This document shows positions 55,101-63,580 of a stretch of DNA of 64,000 bases, piece by piece (positions within the stretch are counted from its first letter, which is position 1; each line of letters starts with the position of its first letter). The DNA comes from Planctomycetota bacterium (GTDB taxonomy: Bacteria > Planctomycetota > UBA1135 > GCA-002686595), in NCBI GenBank assembly GCA_016714045.1, contig JADJNY010000006.1, positions 394,102-458,101 on the forward strand, given 5' to 3'. The notes beneath the pieces are model-generated. The model was not told the origin of the DNA. It searched no databases and saw only the letters and a list, made by a program, of their open reading frames with translations. Both the position numbers and the translations under genes were made by a program.

Positions 55101-56314
55101 CCGACCTCCTCGCGCCAATCGAGCGCGGGCAGCCCGTCGTCGATCGGAGTGCGGTCGTCGAACGGACGAAGCGCGATGGAGCTCGTGTGCGGGAGCTCGT
55201 TTTCGAGCCCCTCACCGCGGCGCTGGGTGACGCGCGACGGCTGGTGATCGTGCCCGAGGGACCGCTGCACGCGCTGCCTTTCGAGGCGCTGCCCGTCGGA
55301 GACGAATGGCTCGGCGATCGGTACTCGATCGAGCTGCGCACGACGGCGAGGGAGCTCACCTGGCCCGCGCGTCCGATCCGTACGGGCGGCCTGCTCGCGC
55401 TCGGCGGGATCCAGTTCAACACCCGCGCCACGCCCGACTCCCCGGCGGCTCCGTCGCCGACCGCGGTGATCGACCCCGCTGCACAGGCGTCCCAGGCCGC
55501 GATGCACGCGTCGTCCGTCGAAGCCTCTCCCGGCGCATCGAGCACCACGCCAGCCGATGCGCGGAACCCGGGCATCGGGATCGTCCAGAGCACGGCCAGC
55601 ACGCGCCTCCGCTTTTCGCCGCTCCCGTACACGGAGAGCGAAGCACGTGGGGTCGGCGCGATTTTCGAGGAGGCGCTCCAGCTTGAGCCCACGGTGCTGC
55701 GGCGCTCGCAGGCCTCGCGCGAGGCGCTCGAACGCCTCTCCCCGAGCATGCGCTTCCTGCACGTCGCCACGCACGGCTGGTTCGCGCCCGAAGCGACGCG
55801 CTCGAGCAACGAGTTGAGCGCGGACCGGGGAACGACGGCTGGCATCCCGCTTGCCGGCCGCGATGCCACGCTCCGCGGACTGTCGCCGATGCTCTTGTGC
55901 GGACTGGCGCTCGCAGGCGCGAACCTCCCGCCCGACGAGACCGGCGCCGTATCGGGCATCGTGACGGCCGAGGAGATCGCGAGTTGGGACCTGTCGAGTT
56001 GCGAGCTCGCCGTCTTGTCGGCGTGCGACACGAACGTGGGCGTGCTGCGCGCGGGCCAAGGTGTCGCGAGCCTGCAGAAGGCGCTCCGCATGGCCGGGGC
56101 GCGGAGCGCGATCACGTCGTTGTGGAAGGTGCCCGACGCGGCGACGGAGGAGTTGATGCTCGACTTCTACCAGCGCTACTGGACCGAGAAGAAGCCGTTG
56201 CGGCAGGCGTTGTGGGAGGCAAAGTCGGCGATCCGCATGGCAGTCGACGAGCGCGGCGAACTCCGCTACTCAGTCCGCGACTGGGCGGCATGGGTGCTCA
56301 CGGGCGCGCCCTGA
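52124..56314 (+). CDS. Exported TPR-CHAT protein (caspase-like peptidase)
   Basis: 1396 residues. A signal peptide (MLALASFVLVSIQGSPAQA) is followed by a ~110-residue beta domain, then many ~42-residue TPRs of the kinesin-light-chain type (~150-720; repeats of the kind VQQARQNLASTLLSLGDMERA). The C-terminal ~400 residues form a CHAT domain with the catalytic pair His1217 (HVATHGW) and Cys1301 (LSACDTNVG), and the closing segments ARSAITSLWKVPD and RDWAAWVLTG. CHAT domains are clan CD peptidases related to caspases and separase. Strong ribosome site GGAGGACAGG. No effector gene is adjacent. Export points to an outer or periplasmic signalling or cleavage role; substrate unknown. Confidence 0.9.
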   Translation: MLALASFVLVSIQGSPAQAATPSLRCDDDVVVAELASGKESRWTLAQLRGASSVSLSSAGFVLRVEDSKGNLVATDDGARGRRPAALLLSARSGTDYVLVAGALAPASASAPTLRVRCTEESEADRAAIETARKELAAAQEHERARRAIDARACLERARAALCAVLPAGASLDRALVARDVSGVASRLGQADVAEALLRVAAADCAGLLPEFDATRLGIEQGLVSVLGAQGKFEETRPILERVWSWRRLDSEDPELAPASTMLAFLRSRDGDSAGATELYRGVLDTVEMRLAPGDFGRHIARLNLAYSLRGGNDHAGALALYDQVIAEDSQHLPEADVNAVQVRWDRAYALRELGDREGARAELERILAIAERAEPAGGRSVVLAGCEVAATLTSLGLATNARVVLEKTAERAVAALSLDDPLRRRARLDLAVALKNLGDPRAALEIEQDVLAQCEATLAPDDDSLIAARINLGATLLLLGESERARALFEDVLDVLERAGVQDEETLWGVRQNLAAALRDTGDMERVRQIEEGVLEYRLRALNEEHGDVQQARQNLASTLLSLGDMERARTLFETVLRIQRKRLPDEHRDVQQARVNLASALMAAGDLAGARSILERAWEACERADSKDATLRDTLRENLAVALMEQRQVPAARELFEAVLASRVDRLPEDSHDVVSVRTNLAAAYGRLGETARARAEIEKVLAVREAKLPPGNVDLEYARINLASILDAEGKPAEARALLDDVLRRLEPVVPSSASFLQDTRRLSAGLALRLGDVPRAAALTKDVARVLCDSWRVSPMTASPREIGARTESELDEVAWVLTFAARQRGTEDKEAFARLAFECVESLRGADLVTSAVLASCVRDPALRERHDALAAASRRLARCERDRAGDDALRDALRVRDGAATELVLALTSRPETAEYQRVPTAQRIQEHVQEGSALIAFWHYVPIPSDRTETPVARMTAFVLRHEGPLEWIDLGPEAALTDAIQAWRADLLAPIERGQPVVDRSAVVERTKRDGARVRELVFEPLTAALGDARRLVIVPEGPLHALPFEALPVGDEWLGDRYSIELRTTARELTWPARPIRTGGLLALGGIQFNTRATPDSPAAPSPTAVIDPAAQASQAAMHASSVEASPGASSTTPADARNPGIGIVQSTASTRLRFSPLPYTESEARGVGAIFEEALQLEPTVLRRSQASREALERLSPSMRFLHVATHGWFAPEATRSSNELSADRGTTAGIPLAGRDATLRGLSPMLLCGLALAGANLPPDETGAVSGIVTAEEIASWDLSSCELAVLSACDTNVGVLRAGQGVASLQKALRMAGARSAITSLWKVPDAATEELMLDFYQRYWTEKKPLRQALWEAKSAIRMAVDERGELRYSVRDWAAWVLTGAP

Positions 56315-56321
56315 CGCGAGC

Positions 56322-56828
56322 TCAACGCAGTCGCTCGCCGTCGACCGTGCGCGTCTCGCTGCGCAAGATGCGCCACTCGCCGTCGCGTTCGACGAACGTC
56401 GCGTGCACGAGGATGCTCCAAGCGGGCTCCTCCGCCTCGCCCTTGCGACGGAAGAAGCGCACGTCCAGGTCGCACTCGCCCTTCGGGTCGCCGCCCGACG
56501 CCTTCGTGACGGACACGCTCTTCGTCGACCACTCGGCGCGGTAGAGGAACTTCTTCGTCTCCGCGTCCTTCGCCTGGAAGAAGAGCTGCACGCACGCCGC
56601 GCGCACCAACTCGCGGTCGGCGCCGAAGGTCTCGTCGAGGAACTCGCGATCGAGCCCGTCGAGCACAGGGTTCGTGCGCGTGGTGTTGAAGCCGTCGATC
56701 ATCGCGTCGACCGTCCATCGGATCTTCGTCGCGTCCGACGCGAAGAAGCGCACGAGCGCGCGTCCGCCGAACCAGAGCACGACGAGGACGGTGATCGAAA
56801 AGAGGACGCGGCGCACGGCGCGGAGCAT
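56322..56828 (-). CDS. Membrane-anchored NTF2/SnoaL-like protein
   Basis: 168 residues. One N-terminal helix (VLFSITVLVVLWFGGRALV) anchors a domain with helices RWTVDAMIDGFN and a curved sheet ending in HATFVERDGEWRILRSE, the usual order of an NTF2-like fold. No catalytic residues can be named. It is convergent with the CHAT gene (7 bases apart) and divergent from the M28 peptidase. Confidence 0.72.
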   Translation of the reverse strand: MLRAVRRVLFSITVLVVLWFGGRALVRFFASDATKIRWTVDAMIDGFNTTRTNPVLDGLDREFLDETFGADRELVRAACVQLFFQAKDAETKKFLYRAEWSTKSVSVTKASGGDPKGECDLDVRFFRRKGEAEEPAWSILVHATFVERDGEWRILRSETRTVDGERLR

Positions 56829-57133
56829 ACCGCGCAGAGCCTGCGCCCCCCCACGGCGATCCCGTTCGCCTCGTCGCGGACGCGCGCGGGCGCCCACGGT
56901 CGTGCCGCGATGGGCACGCCGGTCGTCGGCGGCGATGGCCGCGCGGTTCGGGCGATCGTCGCCGCGCGCTTGCGAAGGCGACGGAGAGCGACGACGCGGC
57001 CCACCGGCCGAGGATCGAGCGGAGTTCGTACGACGCGCGGCACTCCTCCCTCCCCTGGACGCGTCCTCCTGCGTACGGCGCGCGCTCCGACCGGGAGTAG
57101 CCTTCCAGAAGGTCTTCACCAGAGGAGGCAGCG
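56829..57133. other. Divergent intergenic region
   Basis: A 305-base gap between the NTF2-like gene and the M28 peptidase gene. No gene or repeat was seen. GAGGAGG at 57122-57128 is the ribosome site of the peptidase. Promoters for both genes must lie here, but I cannot pick out their boxes in such GC-rich sequence. Confidence 0.45.
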
Positions 57134-58837
57134 ATGGCGGCGCATCTTCGGCGGTTCGGCGCGGTGGGTTCGATCCTGGTCCTCGGCTCCATGGCGGGCG
57201 CCGCGCCGTTCCCCCAAGGGCCGACGCCCCGCGCCGCCGTCGTCGAGCACGCCTGCGACGCCGCGCTGCGCGACCGCTTGATCGCCTCGCAGCAGGTCTG
57301 GTTCGACGCCGGGGAGTTCCTCGTCGGCCGCTTCGACGAGGACGTGCTGCGCGAGCTCGCGCGCGCGGGCATCGCGAGCCACGTCGTCGACGACGTCGGC
57401 GACCTCCTCGTCGTGGCGCGCGCCGACGCCGAGCTCGGCGAGGGTCGCGTGCTCCACCGCTCCGAGCACCAGGCGCTCCTCGCGGCGCCGCCCGCGACCG
57501 AGCCGGTCGCGCGCGCGCACGGCCGCGGGGTGCGCGTCCTGCGCACGGCGATGCGTCCGTGTCCGCAGCCGTCGACGGGAACGGCGAGCCTGCTCGTCGG
57601 CGATCCGCGCATCCAGGCGCTCGTGGACCAGGTGAGCTCCACGAACGTCCTCGGCACCGTGCAGAGCCTCTCGGCGATCTCCTCGCGCCGCGCGACGACG
57701 ACGGGTGCGACGACCGCGCAGAACCTGATCCAAGGCTGGCTGCAGGGCTACGGCCTGACGACGACGCTGCAGACCTTCGGCGCGCAGTACTCGCGCAACG
57801 TGATCGCCGAGATCCCGGGCGCCGCGCACCCCGAGCGCATCGTCGTGCTCGGCGCGCACTACGATTCCACAAACCCCGCAGGCGCGAGCGCCCCCGCGCC
57901 CGGCGCCGACGACAACGCCTCCGGAACGGGCGGCGTCCTCGAGGCCGCGCGCGTCCTGGCCGCGGGCGGACCGTACGAGAACACGCTGCGGTTCGTGTTG
58001 TTCTCGGCCGAGGAGTTCGGGCTCGTCGGCTCGAGCTACGCCGCGCAGCAGTCGCAGGCCCAGGGCGAGCAGATCGTGGCGATGCTGAACCTGGACATGA
58101 TTTCGTACAAGGCGAGCAGCGACGCGCGCGACGTCGACTTCGCCACGAACAACACGAGCGCCGCGCTGACGGCGCAGTGCCGCCAGCTCGGCGCCACGTA
58201 CGTGCCGGGCTGGGCGTCCGTCACGGGCGTCCTGACGGCGGGGACATCGGACCACCAGGCGTACTTCGCGCAGGGCTACCCGGCGGTGTTCCTGTTCGAG
58301 GACCTGACGCAGTACTCCCCCTACATCCACTCGGCGAACGACACGCACCCGCAGAGCACGAACGACCCGGAACTCGCGCGGATGATCGTGCAGGCCGTCG
58401 TGGCGAGCGCCGCGACGATCGCCGTGCCGACGTGCACGCCGCCCACGAACTACTGCGTCGGCGGTGTCAACTCGCTCGGCCTGGCGGCGCAGATGGGCGC
58501 GCTCGGCTCGACCAGCCTCGCCGCGAACGACCTGACGCTCACCGCGCAGGGCTGCCGGCCGATCGTCAGCGGCCTCTTCTTCTGGGGGATCGGCGAAACG
58601 CAGGTCCCGCTCGCGAACGGCTATCGCTGCATCGACTCGAGCTTCCTCCGTCTTGGAGTCGCCACCACGAATGCGTCCGGCTTCGGGAGCCTGTCCCTGG
58701 ACCTGCTCGACTCCCCCAACGGGCCGCTGGTGAACGTCGGCGACGTGCGCAGCGTGCAGTTCTGGTACCGCGACGTGGCCGGCGGCGGCGCCGGCTGCAA
58801 CCTGACCGACGGACTGCGGCTCACGTTCTGCCCATAG
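57134..58837 (+). CDS. Secreted M28-family zinc aminopeptidase with planctomycete C-terminal domain
   Basis: 567 residues with a signal peptide (GSILVLGSMAGAAPFPQ). The M28 domain is complete: GAHYDS (first ligand), GADDNASGTGG (bridging Asp), LFSAEEFGLVGS (catalytic and ligand Glu), LNLDMISY, and HSANDTH (last His). The last ~130 residues are a separate Cys-rich domain (YCVGGVNSLG, NGYRCIDSSFLRL, QFWYRDVAGGG, final TDGLRLTFCP), a tail found on many secreted planctomycete proteins. It ends similarly to the tail of the beta-propeller protein. The N-terminal ~130 residues may be a propeptide. Confidence 0.92.
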   Translation: MAAHLRRFGAVGSILVLGSMAGAAPFPQGPTPRAAVVEHACDAALRDRLIASQQVWFDAGEFLVGRFDEDVLRELARAGIASHVVDDVGDLLVVARADAELGEGRVLHRSEHQALLAAPPATEPVARAHGRGVRVLRTAMRPCPQPSTGTASLLVGDPRIQALVDQVSSTNVLGTVQSLSAISSRRATTTGATTAQNLIQGWLQGYGLTTTLQTFGAQYSRNVIAEIPGAAHPERIVVLGAHYDSTNPAGASAPAPGADDNASGTGGVLEAARVLAAGGPYENTLRFVLFSAEEFGLVGSSYAAQQSQAQGEQIVAMLNLDMISYKASSDARDVDFATNNTSAALTAQCRQLGATYVPGWASVTGVLTAGTSDHQAYFAQGYPAVFLFEDLTQYSPYIHSANDTHPQSTNDPELARMIVQAVVASAATIAVPTCTPPTNYCVGGVNSLGLAAQMGALGSTSLAANDLTLTAQGCRPIVSGLFFWGIGETQVPLANGYRCIDSSFLRLGVATTNASGFGSLSLDLLDSPNGPLVNVGDVRSVQFWYRDVAGGGAGCNLTDGLRLTFCP

Positions 58838-58865
58838 GCACGCTCGACGGCCGCCGGCGCGGAGT

Positions 58866-60419
58866 TCAGGCGAGGATCTCCCGCACCACGTTCCCGTACG
58901 TCTCCGTCAACCGGAACGGCCGGCCCGCGTGCTCGAACGTGAGTCGCTCGTGGTCGAGCCCCAAGAGATGCAGGATCGTCGCGTGCCAATCGTGGATCGA
59001 CACGCGCCCGTCGACGGCCTCGATGCCGTGCTCGTCCGTCGCGCCGTGCGCGTAGCCGCCCTTCACGCCGCCGCCCGCCATCCACGTCGTGAAGCCGCGG
59101 TTGTTGTGGTCGCGCCCGTCGCCGTTCTGCGCGTACGGCGTGCGCCCGAACTCGCCGCCCCAGATCACGAGCGTGTCCTCGAGCATCCCGCGCTGCTTCA
59201 AGTCCGCGAGCAGCGCCGCGATCGGCTTGTCGATGCCCCGACAGCGCTGCGGGAGCTCCTCGCGCAGGTTGCGGTGGTGGTCCCAGTTGCCGTTGCCGAG
59301 CTCGATGAAGCGCACGCCGGCCTCCGCGAGGTGCCGCGCGGTCAAGCACTGCCGCCCGAACTCGTCCGTCGCCTGCTCGCCGATGCCGTAGGCCTCCAGC
59401 GTCGTCTTCTTCTCCTTCGACAGGTCGAGCAGCTCGGGCAGCTCCGCCTGCATGCGGAACGCGAGCTCGTACGACTCGATCACCGCGTCAGCCTCGGCGT
59501 CGCCGCTGTCGCGCCGCGCCTTCTCGCGGTTCAGCTTCTGGAGCAGGTCGAGCTGCGCGCGCTGCTCTTCCTTCGACCAGCGCGCGTTCGCCATGTTCGC
59601 GACGGGCGCCGCACCCCCGCGACCGGCGCGCGCCGCGCGCACGCTGCCGATGCGCATGCCCTGGTACGTCGCGGGCAGGAACGCGTTGCCGTAGTTCTGC
59701 GCGCCGCCGTTCGCGCTCGGCGGGTTGATCGTCACGAAGCCCGGCAGGTTCCGGTTCGTCGTGCCGAGCCCGTACAGCGTCCACGCGCCCATCGACGGCC
59801 GCACGAACTGGAAGCTGCCCGTGTGGAGCTTCACCGTCGCCTGCGCGTGCGCGGGGACGTCCGTGTACATGCCGTGGAGGAGACAGAGCTCGTCGGCGTG
59901 CTTGCTGAGCTCCGGGAAGAGCTCGCTCATCCAGAGGCCGCTCTTCCCCTTCTGCGAGAACGTCCACGGCGACGCCATGAGCTTCGCGCCTTGACGATAG
60001 CCCGACAGAGTCTGTCCGTCGTGCTCCGCCAGCTTCGGCTTGTAGTCGAACGTGTCGACGTGCGACGGCGCGCCGTTCATGCACAGGAAGAGGACGCGCT
60101 TCGCACGCGCTCCGTGGTGCGGCGTCTTCGGCGCGAGCGGGTCGTCGTCCTGCGTGCGCGCGTCCGCGCTCGCGAGCCCGCGCAGCGCGAGCAGTCCGAA
60201 GCCGCACGAGAGGAGGCGGAGCGCGTCGCGCCGGCTGGGCGAGAGCCCGGCCTTCAAACGGCTGGGCGAGAGCCCGGCCTCGAAACGGTTGGGCGAGAAT
60301 CCGGCGCCGCGGCGGCTGGAGGACGCGCCGGCGAGCCGCGCGCGCAGCGCGTTCCATGCGGGATCGTTCGCGCGGAGCGCGTCCCAGGTCGGATCGTTCG
60401 AGTCGTTGCGGCGGTCCAT
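58866..60419 (-). CDS. DUF1501 protein with Tat signal
   Basis: 517 residues. The Tat motif SRRDALRLLSCGFGLLALRG lies near residue 60, so the folded protein crosses the membrane by the Tat route. The DUF1501 core (sulfatase-like, alkaline-phosphatase fold) has FLCMNGAPSHVDTFDYKP, WGGEFGRTPYAQNGDGRDHN and DWHATILHLLGLDHERLT. The family is found mainly in planctomycetes, next to DUF1549/DUF1553 genes, as here (14 bases downstream of the DUF1549 gene). Three to four 9-residue repeats precede the Tat motif. Reaction unknown. Confidence 0.94.
   Translation of the reverse strand: MDRRNDSNDPTWDALRANDPAWNALRARLAGASSSRRGAGFSPNRFEAGLSPSRLKAGLSPSRRDALRLLSCGFGLLALRGLASADARTQDDDPLAPKTPHHGARAKRVLFLCMNGAPSHVDTFDYKPKLAEHDGQTLSGYRQGAKLMASPWTFSQKGKSGLWMSELFPELSKHADELCLLHGMYTDVPAHAQATVKLHTGSFQFVRPSMGAWTLYGLGTTNRNLPGFVTINPPSANGGAQNYGNAFLPATYQGMRIGSVRAARAGRGGAAPVANMANARWSKEEQRAQLDLLQKLNREKARRDSGDAEADAVIESYELAFRMQAELPELLDLSKEKKTTLEAYGIGEQATDEFGRQCLTARHLAEAGVRFIELGNGNWDHHRNLREELPQRCRGIDKPIAALLADLKQRGMLEDTLVIWGGEFGRTPYAQNGDGRDHNNRGFTTWMAGGGVKGGYAHGATDEHGIEAVDGRVSIHDWHATILHLLGLDHERLTFEHAGRPFRLTETYGNVVREILA
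60232..60339 (-). repeat. In-frame 27-base tandem repeat in the DUF1501 gene
   Basis: Two near-identical 27-base units (60232-60258, 60259-60285), a third with several changes (60286-60312) and a degenerate fourth encode repeats of the form RLKAGLSPS on the minus strand, just before the Tat motif. The array keeps the frame and lengthens the region before the signal. Confidence 0.85.
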
Positions 60420-60433
60420 GGCGTCTCTTCCTT

Positions 60434-63295
60434 TCAACCGAGCGAGCGGAATTCGGCGCTCTCGAACAGCGACTGCGCGAACGCCGACCACGCGGCCCGG
60501 CGCGGATCCGTGATCGGAGGCGGGCCGCCGGCGTCCTGCCGGTCGCGCAGGCGCTCGCGCGCCGCGCGGCGGTCGCGCTCGCCGTCGTCCTTCTTGGCGC
60601 CCTTGCCCGCGAGCTTCTCGAAGTCCTTCAGGAACTCGCGGACCGCACTGCGCTCCGTCGAGCTCGGCGCGCGCCCGAACGCGAGCTCGAAGGCCCACGC
60701 GATGCGCTCGTCGTCCGAGCCCTGTTTTGCGAGCAGACGCTCCGCGAACGCGTCGGCCGTGCGCAACACGTCCGGGTCGTTCATCAGGAACAGCGCCTGC
60801 GTCGCGACGCTCGTCTCCTCGCGGTCGCCGGTGACGAACGCCGGGTCGGGCGCGTCGAACGCGTCGAGCGCGTCGGGCAGGTGGTCGCGCAGCATCGGCA
60901 GGTAGACGGAGCGCACGGGACGCTCGCGTGTGATCTGCGCGACGAGCTCGTCACGGCGCAGAACGCCCTCGAACGTGCCCGCGGGCGAACCGACGGGCGG
61001 AGCGCGCTGCAGCGTGCCGGCCACGGCGAGCATCGCGTCGCGGATCGACTCCGCTTCCATGCGGCGATCGGGCATGCGCCAGCGCGTGATCGCGTCGGGG
61101 TCGACCTTCGCGTGGCGTGCGTCGTTCGTGCTCGCGAGGCGGTAGGCATGCGACAGGACGAGTTCGCGCACGAGCGCCTTCGTGCTCCACCCCTTCGCGA
61201 CGAACTCGAGCGCCAGCGTGTCGAGCAGCTCGGGGTGGTCGGGCGCCTGCCCGCTCGCGCCGAAGTTCTCCGGCGTGCGCACGAGGCCGCTGCCGAAGAG
61301 GTGCAGCCACACGCGGTTCGCCCAAACGCGCGCGGTGAGCGGGTTCTCCTTCGACGCGATCCACGCGGCGAGCTCGCGCCGTCCGCTGCCCTTCGCGATC
61401 TTCGACGCGGCCTCCGTGCGCAGGACCTGCGGCACGCCGCGCGGTGCGATCGCGCCGGGCTTGTCGAGCTCGCCGCGATCGAGCACCGCGATGTCGCGCG
61501 ACTGGCCCTCGACGACGCCCATCGCGAGCTTGTTGTCGTCGAGCGCGCGGCCGTCCTCGTCGAAGCGCGCGAGGAGGTCGTCGAGCATCGCGACGGTCTC
61601 GCGCGCGGTGCGCACGCGGAACAGATCGACGCCGTCCGGCTTCTTCTTCGCACCGTCGTCGGCCGGTGGAGCGCCTTTGGGCTTCGCGGGGTCGTCGGAC
61701 TCGGCCATCTCCCCGGGCCGCTTGCGCTCGCCATCGGCGCCGGGCTTCCTGCGTTCGTCCTCGCCGCGCGTCCGCGGCTCGTCCAGGCCGGCGTCGGCGG
61801 TGCGCTTCGCTTGCTCGCGCAACCGCTCGAGCACCGCGCGCGCGCCGGGCTCCATCCGCGGGCCCGCGGGCACCTTCGCCTTCGCCGGGAGCTCGACGAG
61901 CTCGGACGGCTGGTTGTTGCCCGCGCCACGGTACGTGCCGAAGCGCGTCTCCGTGCTGAGGAAGATGCCCGCGAGGCCGTAGTAGTCCTCGATCGGGATC
62001 GGATCGTACTTGTGGTCGTGGCAGCGCGCGCGGGCGAGCGTCACGCCGAGCAGTCCCTGTCCGACCGCGTCGATCTGCTCGTCCGCGACGTCGAGCTGGA
62101 ACTGCCGGCGATCGCGCGTCGTGTGGCTCTTCGCGCCGAGCGCCAGGTAGCCCGTCGCGATCAGGTTCGCCGCGCGCTCGTCGTCGTCCTTCGCGGGGAG
62201 CAGGTCGCCCGCGAGCTGCGCCGTGACGAAGCGGTCGTACGGCACGTCCGCGTTGAACGCCGCGATGACCCAGTCGCGGTAGCGCCAGGCCTGCGGGTAG
62301 AGCACGTTCGAGTCCTTGCCGCTCGACTCCGCATAGCGCGCGACGTCGAGCCAGTGCCGGCCCCAGCGCTCGCCGTACGCGGGCGACGCGAGCAGGCGAT
62401 CGACCGCGACCTCGAAACGCTTCGGCGAGCGATCCGCGTCGAAGTGATCGAGCTCCTCCGGCGTCGGCGGCAACCCCGTGAGGTCGAACGTGACGCGTCG
62501 CAGCCACGTGCGATCGTCCGCGTCGGCGACGGGCGCCACGCCCGCCTTCTCCATCGCGGCGAGCAGGAAGCGGTCCGCATCGGTCCACGCCCACGTCGCG
62601 TCCTTCGTCGCGGGCGGCGTCGCGCGCTTCGGCGGCTGGAAGGACCAGAACTCGCGCGCCTTCGCGACGTCGAGCGGTGCTCTCGCGACCTTCGGAGCGG
62701 CGGCGCCCTCCTTCGCGCGCGGCCAAGGCGCTCCCATCGCGACCCAGCGCTCGAGGTCCTTGACCGCGTCCTCGGCGAGCGTCGTCTTCGGCGGCATCTC
62801 GAGGTCCGCGCTCGTGCGCCGCACCGCCTGGATCATCAGGCTGTCGTCCGCGTTGCCCGGCACGATCGCGGGGCCCGACGCGCCACCCGCGAGCAAGTGC
62901 TCGAGCCCGTCGACGCGCAAACCCGCGCGCAGCTTCGACGCGGTCGCGGAGTGGCACTCGTAGCAGTTCGAAGCGAGCACGGGCCGCACCTTCGACTCGA
63001 AGAACGCGACCTCCTCCGCCGTCGGCTCGCGCTCGGGCTTCGTCTCCGTCGTCGCGGGCTTTTCCGCGTCGCGCGCGAAGTCCGCCGCCGTGAGGAAGCC
63101 GTCGCGGTCGCGGTCGAGCCGGCGGAACGCAGCGCGGCCGCGGGGGAACTCGCTCTCGCCGATCTTGCCGTCGAGGTCCGTGTCGAGCCGGCGGCGCAGC
63201 GCTTCGAACGCTTGCCCGGGCTCGCGCTCCTGCGCGGCGGCGACGGAGAGTCCGAAGAGGACGAGCGAGGAAGCGAGGAGGGTGAGGTTCTTCAC
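60434..63295 (-). CDS. EF-hand/cytochrome c-DUF1549-DUF1553 protein (planctomycete PSD1 type)
   Basis: 953 residues. A signal peptide (LASSLVLFGLSVAAAQ) precedes two EF-hand loops (residues 38-49 and 61-72, each Asp-x-Asp-x-Asp-Gly). A planctomycete-type cytochrome c domain follows with heme motif CYECH (111-115). DUF1549 starts near WAWTDADRFLLAAMEKAG and includes ARCHDHKYDPIPIEDYYGLAG; DUF1553 (from RRELAAWIASKENPL) ends the protein. Such proteins are periplasmic, probably redox-active, and occur as operon partners of DUF1501 proteins; the next gene on this strand is that partner. The Ca2+-binding loops are unusual as N-terminal additions. Function unknown. Confidence 0.94.
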   Translation of the reverse strand: MKNLTLLASSLVLFGLSVAAAQEREPGQAFEALRRRLDTDLDGKIGESEFPRGRAAFRRLDRDRDGFLTAADFARDAEKPATTETKPEREPTAEEVAFFESKVRPVLASNCYECHSATASKLRAGLRVDGLEHLLAGGASGPAIVPGNADDSLMIQAVRRTSADLEMPPKTTLAEDAVKDLERWVAMGAPWPRAKEGAAAPKVARAPLDVAKAREFWSFQPPKRATPPATKDATWAWTDADRFLLAAMEKAGVAPVADADDRTWLRRVTFDLTGLPPTPEELDHFDADRSPKRFEVAVDRLLASPAYGERWGRHWLDVARYAESSGKDSNVLYPQAWRYRDWVIAAFNADVPYDRFVTAQLAGDLLPAKDDDERAANLIATGYLALGAKSHTTRDRRQFQLDVADEQIDAVGQGLLGVTLARARCHDHKYDPIPIEDYYGLAGIFLSTETRFGTYRGAGNNQPSELVELPAKAKVPAGPRMEPGARAVLERLREQAKRTADAGLDEPRTRGEDERRKPGADGERKRPGEMAESDDPAKPKGAPPADDGAKKKPDGVDLFRVRTARETVAMLDDLLARFDEDGRALDDNKLAMGVVEGQSRDIAVLDRGELDKPGAIAPRGVPQVLRTEAASKIAKGSGRRELAAWIASKENPLTARVWANRVWLHLFGSGLVRTPENFGASGQAPDHPELLDTLALEFVAKGWSTKALVRELVLSHAYRLASTNDARHAKVDPDAITRWRMPDRRMEAESIRDAMLAVAGTLQRAPPVGSPAGTFEGVLRRDELVAQITRERPVRSVYLPMLRDHLPDALDAFDAPDPAFVTGDREETSVATQALFLMNDPDVLRTADAFAERLLAKQGSDDERIAWAFELAFGRAPSSTERSAVREFLKDFEKLAGKGAKKDDGERDRRAARERLRDRQDAGGPPPITDPRRAAWSAFAQSLFESAEFRSLG

Positions 63296-63580
63296 GGGCG
63301 GATCTCGCGCAGGGTTCCCAAGTACGTCGGTCGGCGCCGGGTTCGGCCTCGAGCGTCGCGCGCCACGAAACCCGCGAACGGGGTCGAAGTTGCGCGCTCG
63401 CGGCGACCGACGTGCGACCGACCCGCGCAGCGTATCGGTTCGAAGCGGCGAGTGCTGAACCCGCGCTGAAGTCCGCCGATTCGAACCTGCCGCGGAAGCG
63501 CGCCGCGCCCGATCGCGCGCGCGGTGCGGCCGAAACGACCCGGTGATCGCGCGGAAGCGCTTCGCGACGGAAGTCCGACC
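63296..63580. other. Intergenic region upstream of the DUF1549 gene
   Basis: 285 bases with no gene seen on either strand. It must hold the promoter of the DUF1549-DUF1501 operon. No clear boxes, hairpins or repeats were recognised. Confidence 0.45.

Noticed and set aside
63430..63490. tRNA-like T-loop (GGTTCGAATC on the minus strand)
   Set aside because: The flanking bases do not form a T-stem and no acceptor or anticodon arm is present.
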